NCBI RefSeq assembly: GCF_003335585.1
Contig: NZ_QBFD01000022.1
Coordinates: 62,001-126,000 of the forward strand
Length of the DNA stretch: 64,000 bases
Source: Sulfitobacter sp. DFL-14
GTDB taxonomy: Bacteria > Pseudomonadota > Alphaproteobacteria > Rhodobacterales > Rhodobacteraceae
Direction of reading: 5' to 3'
Part shown: piece by piece, positions 8,951 through 16,979 of the stretch
How the letters are laid out: the number at the start of each line of letters is the position of its first letter
How positions within the stretch are numbered: the first letter of the stretch is position 1
Made by a program: the position numbers and the translations under genes
The notes under the pieces: generated by a model
Told to the model about the DNA's origin: nothing
The model's database searches: none
Seen by the model: the letters and a program-made list of their open reading frames with translations, nothing else

Positions 8951-11359
8951 ATGTCCTTTACCCTGCCCATCGACGCGGTCCTGCCGCAGGTCATCGCCGC
9001 CCTGCGCGAAACCGGCCGTCTGGTGCTGCAGGCTCCGCCCGGCGCGGGCAAGACCACGCGCATCCCTCTGGCGATGCTCGACGCGGCGCTGACAAAGGGC
9101 AAGATCCTGATGCTGGAGCCGCGCCGCCTTGCCGCGCGGGCCGCAGCAGAACGCATGGCCGCCACCCTGGGCGAAGAGGTCGGCCAGACGGTCGGCTACC
9201 GCGTGCGCGGGGCTTCGGCGGTTGGCAAGACGACCCGGATCGAAGTGGTGACCGAAGGCATCCTGACCCGGATGTTGCAGGCCGAGCCGGACCTGCCCGG
9301 CGTGGGTGCCGTGATCTTTGACGAATTCCACGAACGCTCGCTCAATGCGGACCTCGGCCTGGCGCTTTGTCTGGAGGTGGCGGAGGCGCTGCGCGACGAC
9401 CTGCTGCTGGTGGCCATGTCCGCCACGCTGGACGCGGCACCGGTGGCCGATCTGATGGCCGCACCCGTGGTCACCTCACAGGGGCGCAGCTTTCCGGTCA
9501 CCCCGCATTGGCTGGACAAACCCATTGGCAACACACGCCTCGAACAGGCGACCGCAGATCTTGTGCTGCAGGCCCTGGCCGAGGCAGAAGGATCGGCGCT
9601 GGTGTTCCTGCCCGGTGAGGGCGAGATCCGCAAGGTCGAGGCGATCCTGCGCGATCAGCTGCCCAAGGGATGCACCATTGCCCCGCTCTTTGGCGCGATG
9701 GACTTCAAGGCCCAGCGCGCCGCCATCGCCCCCGCCCCATCGGGCCGCAAGGTGGTGCTTGCCACCTCCATCGCGGAAACCTCCCTGACCATCGAGGGGA
9801 TCACCATCGTCGTGGATGCGGGCCGAGCGCGCCGGGCGCGTTTCGACCCCGCCTCCGGCATGTCGCGGCTGGTCACCGAGAGGGTCACCCGGGCCGAGGC
9901 CGCGCAACGCGCGGGCCGGGCGGGCCGGATGGCCACCGGCGTTGCCTACAAACTTTGGACAAAGGGGGAGGAGGGCGCATTGGCCGCCTATCCGCCCGCA
10001 GAGATCGAGGCCGGAGACCTGACAGGTTTCGCGCTGGAACTGGCGCTTTGGGGTGGTCAGGCCGACGAGATGCGCTTTGTCACGCCCCCGCATGAGGGCC
10101 GTCTGGCCGAGGCGCGGCGCGTCCTGCAGATGCTGGAAGCGCTGGATGCGCAGGGCAGGATCACCGATCACGGCCGGGCGCTGGCGCGCCTGCCGCTGCA
10201 CCCCCGCCTTGCGCATATGGTGGCACGGGGCGGCGCGCGGGCACCGATGCTTGCGGCCCTGCTGGCAGAGCGTGATCCGCTGCGCGGCACCGGCGTGGAC
10301 CTGATGCTGCGCATCCAGGCCATCGAACGCGGCAATCCGCTGGCCCATGCGGCAACAGTGGCGCGCATCCGGCAGGAGGCCAAACGCCTTGCCAGGGGCC
10401 AGACGGCGCAGGGCCCCGAAGATATCGCAGTGCTGGCGGCGCTGGCCTATCCCGACCGTGTGGGCCTGCGCAGGCCGGGAGACGCGCCGCGCTATGTCCT
10501 GTCGGGTGGCAAGGGTGCCATGCTGCCACAGGGCGACGCGATGGCCCAGGCGCGGCTGATCGTGGCCACCGATCTGGACGGCGATCCGCGCGAGGCGCGC
10601 ATCCGCCAGGCCGCGCGGCTGGAAGAGGCCGATCTGCGCGCGACATTCGAGGGTCAGATTGCCTGGAAAGACGTCTGCATCTGGTCGCGGCGTGACAACC
10701 GGGTGCTGACCCGTCAGCAGGAAACATTTGGTGCATTGGTCTTGCAGGACCGCAACTGGACCGATGCCCCGGAAGATCAGGTGGCACTGGCGATGCTAGG
10801 GGGTGTGCGGCAGCTGGGCCTGCTGCCCGGTGCCGCGGCCCGGCGCTTTCTGGCCCGTGCAAGGCTGATGCCCCCGCCCTTCCCCGATTTTTCCGAAACC
10901 CATCTGATGGCAACGCTGGAGGACTGGCTGCTGCCGCATCTGGCCGGGCTGCGCAGCGCCGGGGACTGGAAAGGGTTCGACCTGTTGCCAGCCCTTCGGG
11001 CACGGCTTGACTGGGACCAGCAGCAGGCGCTGGACAGCGCCGCCCCGGCACATTTCGAAACGCCGCTGGGCCGCCGCATCCCCATAGACTATGACGGCGC
11101 GCAGCCCGCGATTGCACTGCGCCTGCAAGAGGTTTTTGGGGTCACGCGACACCCGATGGTGGCGGGACAGCCGGTGCAGATGACTTTGCTCTCCCCCGCC
11201 CAGCGTCCGGTTCAGGTGACAACGGATCTGCCGGGGTTCTGGGCCTCGTCCTATGCGGATGTGCGCAAGGACATGCGGGGGCAATACCCCAAGCATCCCT
11301 GGCCGGAGGACCCGACGCAGGCGGACCCGACGTTGCGCGCGAAACCGCGCACGAAATAA
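8951..11359 (+). CDS. hrpB: ATP-dependent helicase HrpB
   Basis: An 802-aa DEAH/RHA-type superfamily 2 helicase. Motifs visible: Walker A APPGAGKTT (around residue 35), LEPRRLAARAAA, DEFHERS (Walker B), SATLD, the C-terminal helicase motif TSIAETSLTIEGI, and QRAGRAGR. The HrpB-specific C-terminal region ends PGFWASSYADVRKDMRGQYPKHPWPEDP, which is typical of the family. Its role in bacteria is poorly defined; RNA processing is assumed from its relatives. The last residues (RAKPRTK and stop) are encoded by the first unit of a 30-base tandem repeat that continues past the stop. Confidence 0.93.
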   Translation: MSFTLPIDAVLPQVIAALRETGRLVLQAPPGAGKTTRIPLAMLDAALTKGKILMLEPRRLAARAAAERMAATLGEEVGQTVGYRVRGASAVGKTTRIEVVTEGILTRMLQAEPDLPGVGAVIFDEFHERSLNADLGLALCLEVAEALRDDLLLVAMSATLDAAPVADLMAAPVVTSQGRSFPVTPHWLDKPIGNTRLEQATADLVLQALAEAEGSALVFLPGEGEIRKVEAILRDQLPKGCTIAPLFGAMDFKAQRAAIAPAPSGRKVVLATSIAETSLTIEGITIVVDAGRARRARFDPASGMSRLVTERVTRAEAAQRAGRAGRMATGVAYKLWTKGEEGALAAYPPAEIEAGDLTGFALELALWGGQADEMRFVTPPHEGRLAEARRVLQMLEALDAQGRITDHGRALARLPLHPRLAHMVARGGARAPMLAALLAERDPLRGTGVDLMLRIQAIERGNPLAHAATVARIRQEAKRLARGQTAQGPEDIAVLAALAYPDRVGLRRPGDAPRYVLSGGKGAMLPQGDAMAQARLIVATDLDGDPREARIRQAARLEEADLRATFEGQIAWKDVCIWSRRDNRVLTRQQETFGALVLQDRNWTDAPEDQVALAMLGGVRQLGLLPGAAARRFLARARLMPPPFPDFSETHLMATLEDWLLPHLAGLRSAGDWKGFDLLPALRARLDWDQQQALDSAAPAHFETPLGRRIPIDYDGAQPAIALRLQEVFGVTRHPMVAGQPVQMTLLSPAQRPVQVTTDLPGFWASSYADVRKDMRGQYPKHPWPEDPTQADPTLRAKPRTK

Positions 11360-11430
11360 TAGAAATGCGCCAAGCCGCGCACTAAATAATATTCGAGCGC
11401 CAAGCCGGGCATGAAGAGAGAATCCGCGCC
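11341..11430. repeat. Three imperfect 30-bp tandem repeats across the hrpB stop
   Basis: Units at 11341-11370, 11371-11400 and 11401-11430 share the pattern (C)AAGCCGCGCACTAAATAATA...GCGC. Units 1 and 2 match closely and unit 3 has drifted. The hrpB TAA stop lies inside the first unit. Confidence 0.75.
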
Positions 11431-11494
11431 CGCCGCGCGGCTCCGGGGCTTTACCCCAAACTCCTGAGGTTTCTTGACAAAAAGAACCCGGGCA

Positions 11495-11986
11495 TCAGTC
11501 GTTGTCGGTGAGGCCCGCACCTGCACCGGCGATGCGGGAGGCTTCGCTTTCAGGGACGAGGATGCGCGCGGCCAGGTGGTTGAGAAAAGTGAACAGGTCT
11601 TCCGACATTGTGATCCGGGATATTGCCGGTGCAAGTGATGGAGTTTTGCGGTCGACGGTGATTTGCATCTGCGGTCCCTCGGGGTGCAGCGTGGTGAGGA
11701 AAGACTGCGCCTCGGCGTAGCTTTGCACCAGTTCCGTGGCCACATCCGGAGGCAACGGGATTTCGCTGCATTCTTCGGTCAGAACACGGATAAAGTCCAA
11801 AGGCAGGGTCAGCATCGGCCCCTGCGGCAAGGACTCAAGCGCGGCTGTCAGGGTGTCCTCTGCGCGGCCCGCCGCAAGGTGGAACATCGCCGCGCGGCCA
11901 AAGGCGGCGGCCTGTGCCGGTGGTGCCCCCGCCCCGCGTGCGGCCCGGGCGGCCAGGCTCATCACCTCATTGACGGAGAGCTTCAT
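11495..11986 (-). CDS. Unrecognised protein, third gene of the M19 operon
   Basis: A 163-aa soluble protein starting MKLSVNEVMSLAARAARGAG. The ATG at 11986 overlaps the TGA of the upstream gene (ATGA), which fixes the start. The N-terminal half is helical and Ala-rich and the rest is mixed; there is no signal peptide or membrane helix. The frame ends SRIAGAGAGLTDND. I do not recognise the family. Coupling to the 547-aa gene and the M19 gene suggests a shared pathway. Its N-terminus (NEVMSLAARAARGAGAPPAQA) is loosely like the start of LDH2-type malate/lactate dehydrogenases or the DUF3726 type, but I cannot confirm this. Confidence 0.7.
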   Translation of the reverse strand: MKLSVNEVMSLAARAARGAGAPPAQAAAFGRAAMFHLAAGRAEDTLTAALESLPQGPMLTLPLDFIRVLTEECSEIPLPPDVATELVQSYAEAQSFLTTLHPEGPQMQITVDRKTPSLAPAISRITMSEDLFTFLNHLAARILVPESEASRIAGAGAGLTDND

Positions 11987-13626
11987 GCGGCAAAGACCGG
12001 CAGCCACCAATCGTCTGCCCCCGGCCCCAGTTCATCCGCCAGCGGCGCGCCCTGGCACAGGGTGATGCGGGTCCAGCGGTCCGATTTGGGGTCGAACTTG
12101 GCTGCGCCAAAGAACGCCAGCTTGCAGCGCAGCATGTCTATGGGCAGGCAGTCTTCGGCAATCAGGTTGTCGCGGATTTCGCCATAGGGGTAGCGCCCTG
12201 CCATGGCGACACGCTCTGCCGCCAGCGCGTGATCCGGATAGCGGGACAGGAAGGCACTCAGCGCGGCATTTTCCCCTTCGAGGTCCTGGTAGAGCGCCTT
12301 GACCCGGCGGCCGATGTCCAGCGGGGTTTCCTGATCGGCGCCCTCTTCGGCAAAACGCCGCCCGAGGCGGGGTTCCTGCTTGGCCGCTGACACGTACCAG
12401 AACTGGCCGCAGGCCTCTGGCGCATCGTAGTCGGGCGCCAGCGCCCAGCGGAAATCGCTCGTGATCCGCGCGCGCAGTTCAACGGTGTCAGGGAGTGGCG
12501 CGCAAAGCGGGCCAAAGGGATCGTCCATGGTTGCGGCCAGATCGTCCACCAGATCGCCGAAGGGTTCGAGGATCAGCCCGGCCAGCAATTCCTGTACATC
12601 CAGGCTTGCCGCCCTGACCCGGTGCATGGCCGCATCAAGGGGGCGCAAGCCGGAAAGATCGAGCGCGTTGCACGCCGTTTCCCAATCGCCGCGCAACGCG
12701 ACGATACGGGCCTGATGTGCCGGGTCAGGCACCTGCCATTCGCGCAGATGCGCGGCGCCGCGGGCGGCAAGCAAGTGCAGCCTGTCCTGTTGCGCAGATG
12801 TCAGCCGCGACAAGGCCCGCACACGGGCCAGCGCCGTTTCGCGCGCCTGCATCCAGTTGTTCAGAAGCACCGGATGGGTGACCAGAAAGGGGGCCATGCC
12901 CAGCCCGGTCGCATTGCCGATGCCAAGGTGGCGTTTCAGGGCGCGGTCGAGCCTGCCGCCGCCTACGTGCTCCGCCAGGTCATGGGTGAAGTGCCGGATC
13001 AGCCAGATGGTCAGCATCTCTGCGGCAAAGGGCCCTTCCAGCCCCGGCCGCTGGGCAATCAGGTGACGGTCGGCGATGCCGAACTTGCCATTGCCGTAAA
13101 CGGCAGTCGTGCGCATCAGGTAACCCACATCGCGGATCATCTCCGGATCCGGCTGGCGGCCCTCCTGCAGGGCCTGCGTGACATGGGCGAAAAGCCGCAG
13201 GGATTTGTTCGCGCGGCTCAGGATCAGGTCGCGTTCGGTAAACCGCGCCGCCTCCTGCCTGGGTGCGCTGGCAATGATGCGGTCAACCTCTGCCGCCTCC
13301 GGGATGCCATCGTAAAGCACATAGGCGCTGTCCCAGGCGGTGGCGATCACCCGGTCGGTCCGCTGGTCGGCTGGCAGATCGGAGGAGACGGCGACCAGCG
13401 CATACTCATGGCCGCCAAGGCGCAGGCTATAGACGGCATGGCCAAAACCGGCTGCGTCCATCTGCCAGACCGCACGCGCGACCGTGACCTTTTCGTCCGC
13501 AAGGCGGCGGATCAGGCTGCGCAGGAAACTCAGCCGCGTGGGGAACATCGACCCCATGCGCGCCAGCCGCATCACCTCTTCCGGGGGGCGCAGCGCGGTC
13601 TGCGGTGGCTGAGCCTCGTCCCTCAT
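11983..13626 (-). CDS. Unrecognised 547-aa protein, second gene of the M19 operon
   Basis: Starts MRDEAQPPQTALRPPEEVMRLA at ATG 13626, which overlaps the M19 stop as ATGA; the open frame further upstream lies inside the M19 gene in another phase and is not used. The protein is soluble, with Arg-rich helices and a segment reading LGGHEYALVAVSSDLPADQRTDRVIATAWDS. I see no nucleotide-binding or metal motif. The ending GADDWWLPVFAA directly overlaps the next gene. The function is unknown to me. The chain of ATGA overlaps from the M19 gene to the last gene shows strict co-translation. Confidence 0.75.
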   Translation of the reverse strand: MRDEAQPPQTALRPPEEVMRLARMGSMFPTRLSFLRSLIRRLADEKVTVARAVWQMDAAGFGHAVYSLRLGGHEYALVAVSSDLPADQRTDRVIATAWDSAYVLYDGIPEAAEVDRIIASAPRQEAARFTERDLILSRANKSLRLFAHVTQALQEGRQPDPEMIRDVGYLMRTTAVYGNGKFGIADRHLIAQRPGLEGPFAAEMLTIWLIRHFTHDLAEHVGGGRLDRALKRHLGIGNATGLGMAPFLVTHPVLLNNWMQARETALARVRALSRLTSAQQDRLHLLAARGAAHLREWQVPDPAHQARIVALRGDWETACNALDLSGLRPLDAAMHRVRAASLDVQELLAGLILEPFGDLVDDLAATMDDPFGPLCAPLPDTVELRARITSDFRWALAPDYDAPEACGQFWYVSAAKQEPRLGRRFAEEGADQETPLDIGRRVKALYQDLEGENAALSAFLSRYPDHALAAERVAMAGRYPYGEIRDNLIAEDCLPIDMLRCKLAFFGAAKFDPKSDRWTRITLCQGAPLADELGPGADDWWLPVFAA

Positions 13627-14603
13627 GAGGGGCCAAAGCCCTGGGCGTAGAACCTGTGCCAGTTGCCGCCCATGATGCCGTCCACTTCTGCCGCGCTCAG
13701 CCCTGTCGCGGTCAGACCCCGGCGGATGTTGCCGAAATCGCGGTTGTCCCTGAACCAGTCGGGCATTGGCGGGAAACCGGCGTTGGCGGCCGATCCTTCG
13801 CCAAAGTCCATCGCCTTGGTCCAGCGGCCCACGCGCATCCATTCGACGACGCTGTCGGGCTGGTCCTGGCACAGGTCCGTGCCGATGCCGAGGTTCTGCG
13901 CGCCATAGCGCGCGGCGGCTTCGGCGATCATCTGGCAAAAGCTGTCGAGACTGCAGTCCGATCCACCCTTCAGGTGATGCGGATAGATTGAAAATCCCAG
14001 CATCCCCCCTGCCCCGGTCAGGGCCTTCAGCACCCTGTCGGATTTGTTGCGCAGGGCGGGATGCCACCAATGCGGGTTGGCATGGGTGATCGCGATGGGT
14101 CGGGTAGAATGGTCAATCGCCTCAAGTGTGGAGCGTTCGGCGGAATGGGACATGTCGATCACCATGCCGACGCGGTTCATCTCAGCCACCACGGCGCGGC
14201 CCATCCGGGTGAGGCCGGTGTCGTCGTCCTCATAGCAGCCCGTCGCCAGCAGGGACTGGTTGTTATAGCTCAGCTGCATGAAGCGGATGCCCAGCTGGTG
14301 GCAGATTTCCACCAGGCCGATGTCATCCTCTATCGGGCTGGGGTTCTGGAACCCGAAAAAGACCGCGGTGCGCCCGCTTTCCTGCGCATGGATCACATCC
14401 GCAGCCGTGGTCCCCTTGAAGATCAGGTCCGCATGATCCTCGAACCAGCGGTTCCAGCGTTCCAGGTTCAGCACCATCTCGCGAAAACTCTCGTGGTAGG
14501 CGATGGTCACATGGACCGCATCCACCCCGCCTGCGCGCATCTGCTCAAAGATGGCAGGCGAGAAATTCGCGTATTGCAGGTTGTCGATCAAAGGTGCCTT
14601 CAT
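13623..14603 (-). CDS. Membrane-dipeptidase (M19) family protein with altered zinc site
   Basis: A 326-aa TIM-barrel amidohydrolase-type protein. Family features: VIDMSHSAERSTLEAID (conserved His), ITHANPHWWHPALRNKSD (conserved His and RN.D) and a C-terminal IMGGNWHRFYA matching the GxNxxR/W end of M19 enzymes. The N-terminal HxD zinc pair of classical renal dipeptidases is replaced (PLIDNLQYANFS), and the bridging Glu position reads FGFQNPSP. An M19 variant of this kind occurs in glycine-betaine/dimethylglycine clusters of other proteobacteria; that comparison is from memory. The activity may differ from dipeptide hydrolysis. It is the first gene of a three-gene overlapping unit. Confidence 0.8.
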   Translation of the reverse strand: MKAPLIDNLQYANFSPAIFEQMRAGGVDAVHVTIAYHESFREMVLNLERWNRWFEDHADLIFKGTTAADVIHAQESGRTAVFFGFQNPSPIEDDIGLVEICHQLGIRFMQLSYNNQSLLATGCYEDDDTGLTRMGRAVVAEMNRVGMVIDMSHSAERSTLEAIDHSTRPIAITHANPHWWHPALRNKSDRVLKALTGAGGMLGFSIYPHHLKGGSDCSLDSFCQMIAEAAARYGAQNLGIGTDLCQDQPDSVVEWMRVGRWTKAMDFGEGSAANAGFPPMPDWFRDNRDFGNIRRGLTATGLSAAEVDGIMGGNWHRFYAQGFGPS

Positions 14604-14667
14604 ACCGGCAGCATGGCGGGGGCGCTGCGGTTTCTCAATGAAAAACTGGGCCTTGCCCGCCCCGCTG

Positions 14668-15066
14668 TCAGCCGCGCGGCGCGCGCAATTCGGCGGCCGC
14701 CAGGATCAGGAGACCGCCAGCAATTGCCCAGTTCTTCACAAAGATCGACATCTGCCAGGGGTCGTCCGGTAGAAAATGGAAAATGCTCGTCACCATGCAA
14801 TAGCTGGCCAGGATCAATGCCGTCGGCACCAGAAAGATCCCCGTCACCAGAAAGATCGCCCCAAACAGATTCAGCGCCACGGCGGGCCAGATCAGGAATT
14901 CAACCCAATGGTGTGCCGCGAGCATTTGCCGGACAATTTCCGGCGCATAAATCTTTTGGGCGGCACCCGTCACGAATAGTGCCGCAATGCAAAAGCGCCC
15001 CATCAGGACAAGGGCATCGGCGCCCATCGCGCGGCGGTGAGAAAGATGCGGCGGAGCTGTGTCCAT
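14668..15066 (-). CDS. DoxX family membrane protein
   Basis: A 132-aa protein with four predicted membrane helices, beginning MDTAPPHLSHRRAMGADALV, then LMGRFCIAALFVTGAAQKI as the first helix. The layout matches DoxX/DoxD-type inner-membrane proteins, several of which take part in redox or thiol stress. A strong ribosome binding site (GAGGAGG, 5 bases before ATG 15066) is placed right after the T run of an intrinsic terminator hairpin (15082-15119). Expression may therefore depend on termination versus read-through in its leader. It is not obviously in an operon with the M19 genes, which lie 64 bases downstream on the same strand. Confidence 0.8.
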   Translation of the reverse strand: MDTAPPHLSHRRAMGADALVLMGRFCIAALFVTGAAQKIYAPEIVRQMLAAHHWVEFLIWPAVALNLFGAIFLVTGIFLVPTALILASYCMVTSIFHFLPDDPWQMSIFVKNWAIAGGLLILAAAELRAPRG

Positions 15067-15081
15067 GGCCTCCTCGGAAAA

Positions 15082-15119
15082 AATGCCGGGCTGACGGCAA
15101 AAGCTGCCAGCCCGGCATT
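15082..15119 (-). terminator. Intrinsic terminator directly before the doxX ribosome binding site
   Basis: A perfect 12-bp stem AATGCCGGGCTG / CAGCCCGGCATT with a 14-base loop. On the leftward strand it is followed by six T. It ends the transcript coming from the anti-sigma gene side, or acts as an attenuator for doxX. Confidence 0.8.
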
Positions 15120-15481
15120 ACTCGTCACTGTGCAGGAAACATCCGCGGACTGGTTAAATCACATGACCGGAAAAACACATTACAACCCGGTCTGAACCGC
15201 GCCGAAACCAGAGGGTTACCTCCGTCTTACGTGGTCCTTGAATCAGACACGTTGCGGTTTCCAACAAGTTTCAAAAAAAGTTTTAAAATTGATGAATTTT
15301 TGGGAAATCACCCGAAGCCTTGGTATCTTTGACGCATTTTGGCTGAAATAGGCGCCTTGGATACGGTGGACAGCCCGCCAGCACCATTAGCGCTGATGGA
15401 CAGAGACATTGTTCCTGCCCCGCCGCAAGGGGGCCGGCAAAGGTCCGTCAAACCCATGCGGTGGCAGTCAAAGAGAGATGC
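15120..15481. other. Intergenic region with no gene seen
   Basis: About 360 bases between the anti-sigma factor gene and the terminator before doxX. An AT-rich patch (15260-15305, with a run of seven A and ATTTTTGGG) stands out from the GC-rich surroundings. I see no credible coding frame. It could hold a promoter or a short untranslated RNA ending at the 15082 terminator. Confidence 0.5.
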
Positions 15482-16174
15482 CTAAATTTCCTCGACCGTA
15501 CCAACAGCGCGGATTTCGCCTGTCGGTGCCCCCTCGGGGGCGCCGCCGGGCGGTTCGTCGGAAATTGCCAGGGTCAGGTTATCAATCTGCGCCGCAATCT
15601 CCGGCGGCAGTTTCAGATGGGTCGCATCATCCGGCACAAGCCCCAGCGAGACGGGTGCGGCATCGGGCAGCAAAGCCCAGAGCTCCAGCACACGCCCTGT
15701 TGGCGGGGCACCGGCCGTGCGGGTCACGGCGATACCGCCACGGGACGGATCAAGCACGGCATAGACTTGAAGATCGTCGATTGTCCCGGTCAGCTGAGTG
15801 CCATAGATCGGGCCGGCAATCGTCGGGGCATCGGGCCGCAGCATCGGCATCGCAAGGACTGCCAACATCGCCAGCGAGGCGAAGGTAAGCCCCTGCCAGA
15901 CCCAGAGCCGCTGCATGAAAGGCACGCGGATATTGGGGAACAGCGACTTGATCAGCGCCTTCTTGACCCGCGCGGGCGGCGCCACCGGCGCAATGGCATC
16001 GGTCATCGCGACCAGTCGTTCCTGCCATGCGGCCACGGCGCCGGCAAACAGGCTGTCACGGCGCGCGCGGTCACGGGCCTCCGTCAGGTTCTCTCCTTCG
16101 GCGAGCCCCAGCGCATATTCAGCGGCCAGAAATTCGCTTTCCTCTTCCGGTGTGGGGGGCGGCAGATCTGTCAT
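15482..16174 (-). CDS. Anti-sigma factor, RskA-like
   Basis: A 230-aa single-pass membrane protein that should hold the adjacent ECF sigma factor at the inner membrane. The N-terminal part (MTDLPPPTPEEESEFLAAEY) is an anti-sigma domain that starts with FLAAEYALGLAEG, a common RskA motif. One helix (about residues 95-115, LTFASLAMLAVLAMPML) is followed by the periplasmic RskA domain with GGIAVTRTAGAPPTGRVLELWAL. ATG 16174 overlaps the sigma stop as ATGA and is preferred over a GTG at 16186. Release of sigma by proteolysis of the anti-sigma is expected from the family. The inducing signal is unknown. Confidence 0.88.
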   Translation of the reverse strand: MTDLPPPTPEEESEFLAAEYALGLAEGENLTEARDRARRDSLFAGAVAAWQERLVAMTDAIAPVAPPARVKKALIKSLFPNIRVPFMQRLWVWQGLTFASLAMLAVLAMPMLRPDAPTIAGPIYGTQLTGTIDDLQVYAVLDPSRGGIAVTRTAGAPPTGRVLELWALLPDAAPVSLGLVPDDATHLKLPPEIAAQIDNLTLAISDEPPGGAPEGAPTGEIRAVGTVEEI

Positions 16175-16713
16175 TGGCTCATGCACTCCCTGAGAGAGAT
16201 CAGCCCGCGTCTGAGCCAGGTCCGCATCGTATTGAGCGGCACTTTGAACCTTTCGGCCAGATCAGCATAGGTTTCACCGTCAAGATAGGCGCCACGGATG
16301 GCCGCGCCCCGGTCGGCGTCAAGCGCATCGAGGCAACCGGTCAGCTTGCTGGCCTCGGAAGCGGCGATGGCGGATTGTTCGGGCGAGGGGCCGGTCGCAA
16401 CAAGCTCCATACCCGGCGTGTCGATGTCCTGATGGCCCTTCTTGCGCGCGCGCAGACGGTCAATCGAGGTGTTCCGTGCGATGGTGATCAACCATGTCAT
16501 CGGCGACAGGCCATTCGCCTGATAGCGATCGGCGTTGTTCCAGATTTTGACAAAAGTATCCTGCATGGCGTCCTCTGCTGCGGCGCGTTTGTTCAACACA
16601 CGCAGGCACACACCAAAAAGTTTCGCACTGACACGATCGTAAAGTTCTTCAAAGGCTGCACGATCCTTGAGGGCCACCCGTGCGATCAGGCGCTCTATCT
16701 CTTCGCGGTCCAT
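16171..16713 (-). CDS. ECF RNA polymerase sigma factor (SigK/RpoE type)
   Basis: A 180-aa group IV sigma factor. Region 2 is visible as AFEELYDRVSAKLFGVCLRVL with AEDAMQDTFVKIWNNADRY and SPMTWLITIARNTSIDRLRARKK; region 4 as GAAIRGAYLDGETYADLAERF with the recognition helix FKVPLNTMRTWLRRGLISLRE. It ends CMSQ, with its TGA overlapping the ATG of the anti-sigma gene. Sigma and its RskA-type partner form a two-gene unit, probably autoregulated. I could not pick out a convincing ECF promoter in the 265 bases upstream. Confidence 0.92.
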   Translation of the reverse strand: MDREEIERLIARVALKDRAAFEELYDRVSAKLFGVCLRVLNKRAAAEDAMQDTFVKIWNNADRYQANGLSPMTWLITIARNTSIDRLRARKKGHQDIDTPGMELVATGPSPEQSAIAASEASKLTGCLDALDADRGAAIRGAYLDGETYADLAERFKVPLNTMRTWLRRGLISLRECMSQ

Positions 16714-16979
16714 ACTCTAAATCGGTCTCCGCCCAGCGACATACTTCAGACGCGCGGAAACCACTTCCCGCACCAAGGGTAACTTGAGGCTTTTGGCCGA
16801 TAAGTCAAACAGGCATTCGGCAATTGCTGCCCCCGGCCCGGCCCAATGCGCCCCTTCGCAGGCCGATACGGGCCCCGCAAATCGCGCAGTCTGGCTTTTG
16901 GTGTTTCACAAAAGTTTACCCGGCTGTGCATTCTGCGGTACGCGGGATCAGGACGGTCAATCGAATCGGGAATGCGACT

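Noticed and set aside
8872..9165. Upstream extension of meaB to 9165
   Set aside because: It overlaps the hrpB start on the other strand and has no resemblance to MeaB; MDIKDLASRIRAQE at 8871 is the family start.
11341..11430. Possible CRISPR array
   Set aside because: The units are directly adjacent with no spacers, and no cas genes are in the window.
11251..11745. Leftward frame reading through the 30-bp repeats (repeating YYLVRGLAH-type peptide)
   Set aside because: The peptide repeat is a by-product of the 30-base DNA repeat. It starts inside another gene and has no ribosome binding site.
13627..14070. Upstream extension of the 547-aa protein to 14070
   Set aside because: The extension lies inside the M19-like gene in another frame and is Arg-rich without structure; the ATGA overlap at 13626 is the natural start.
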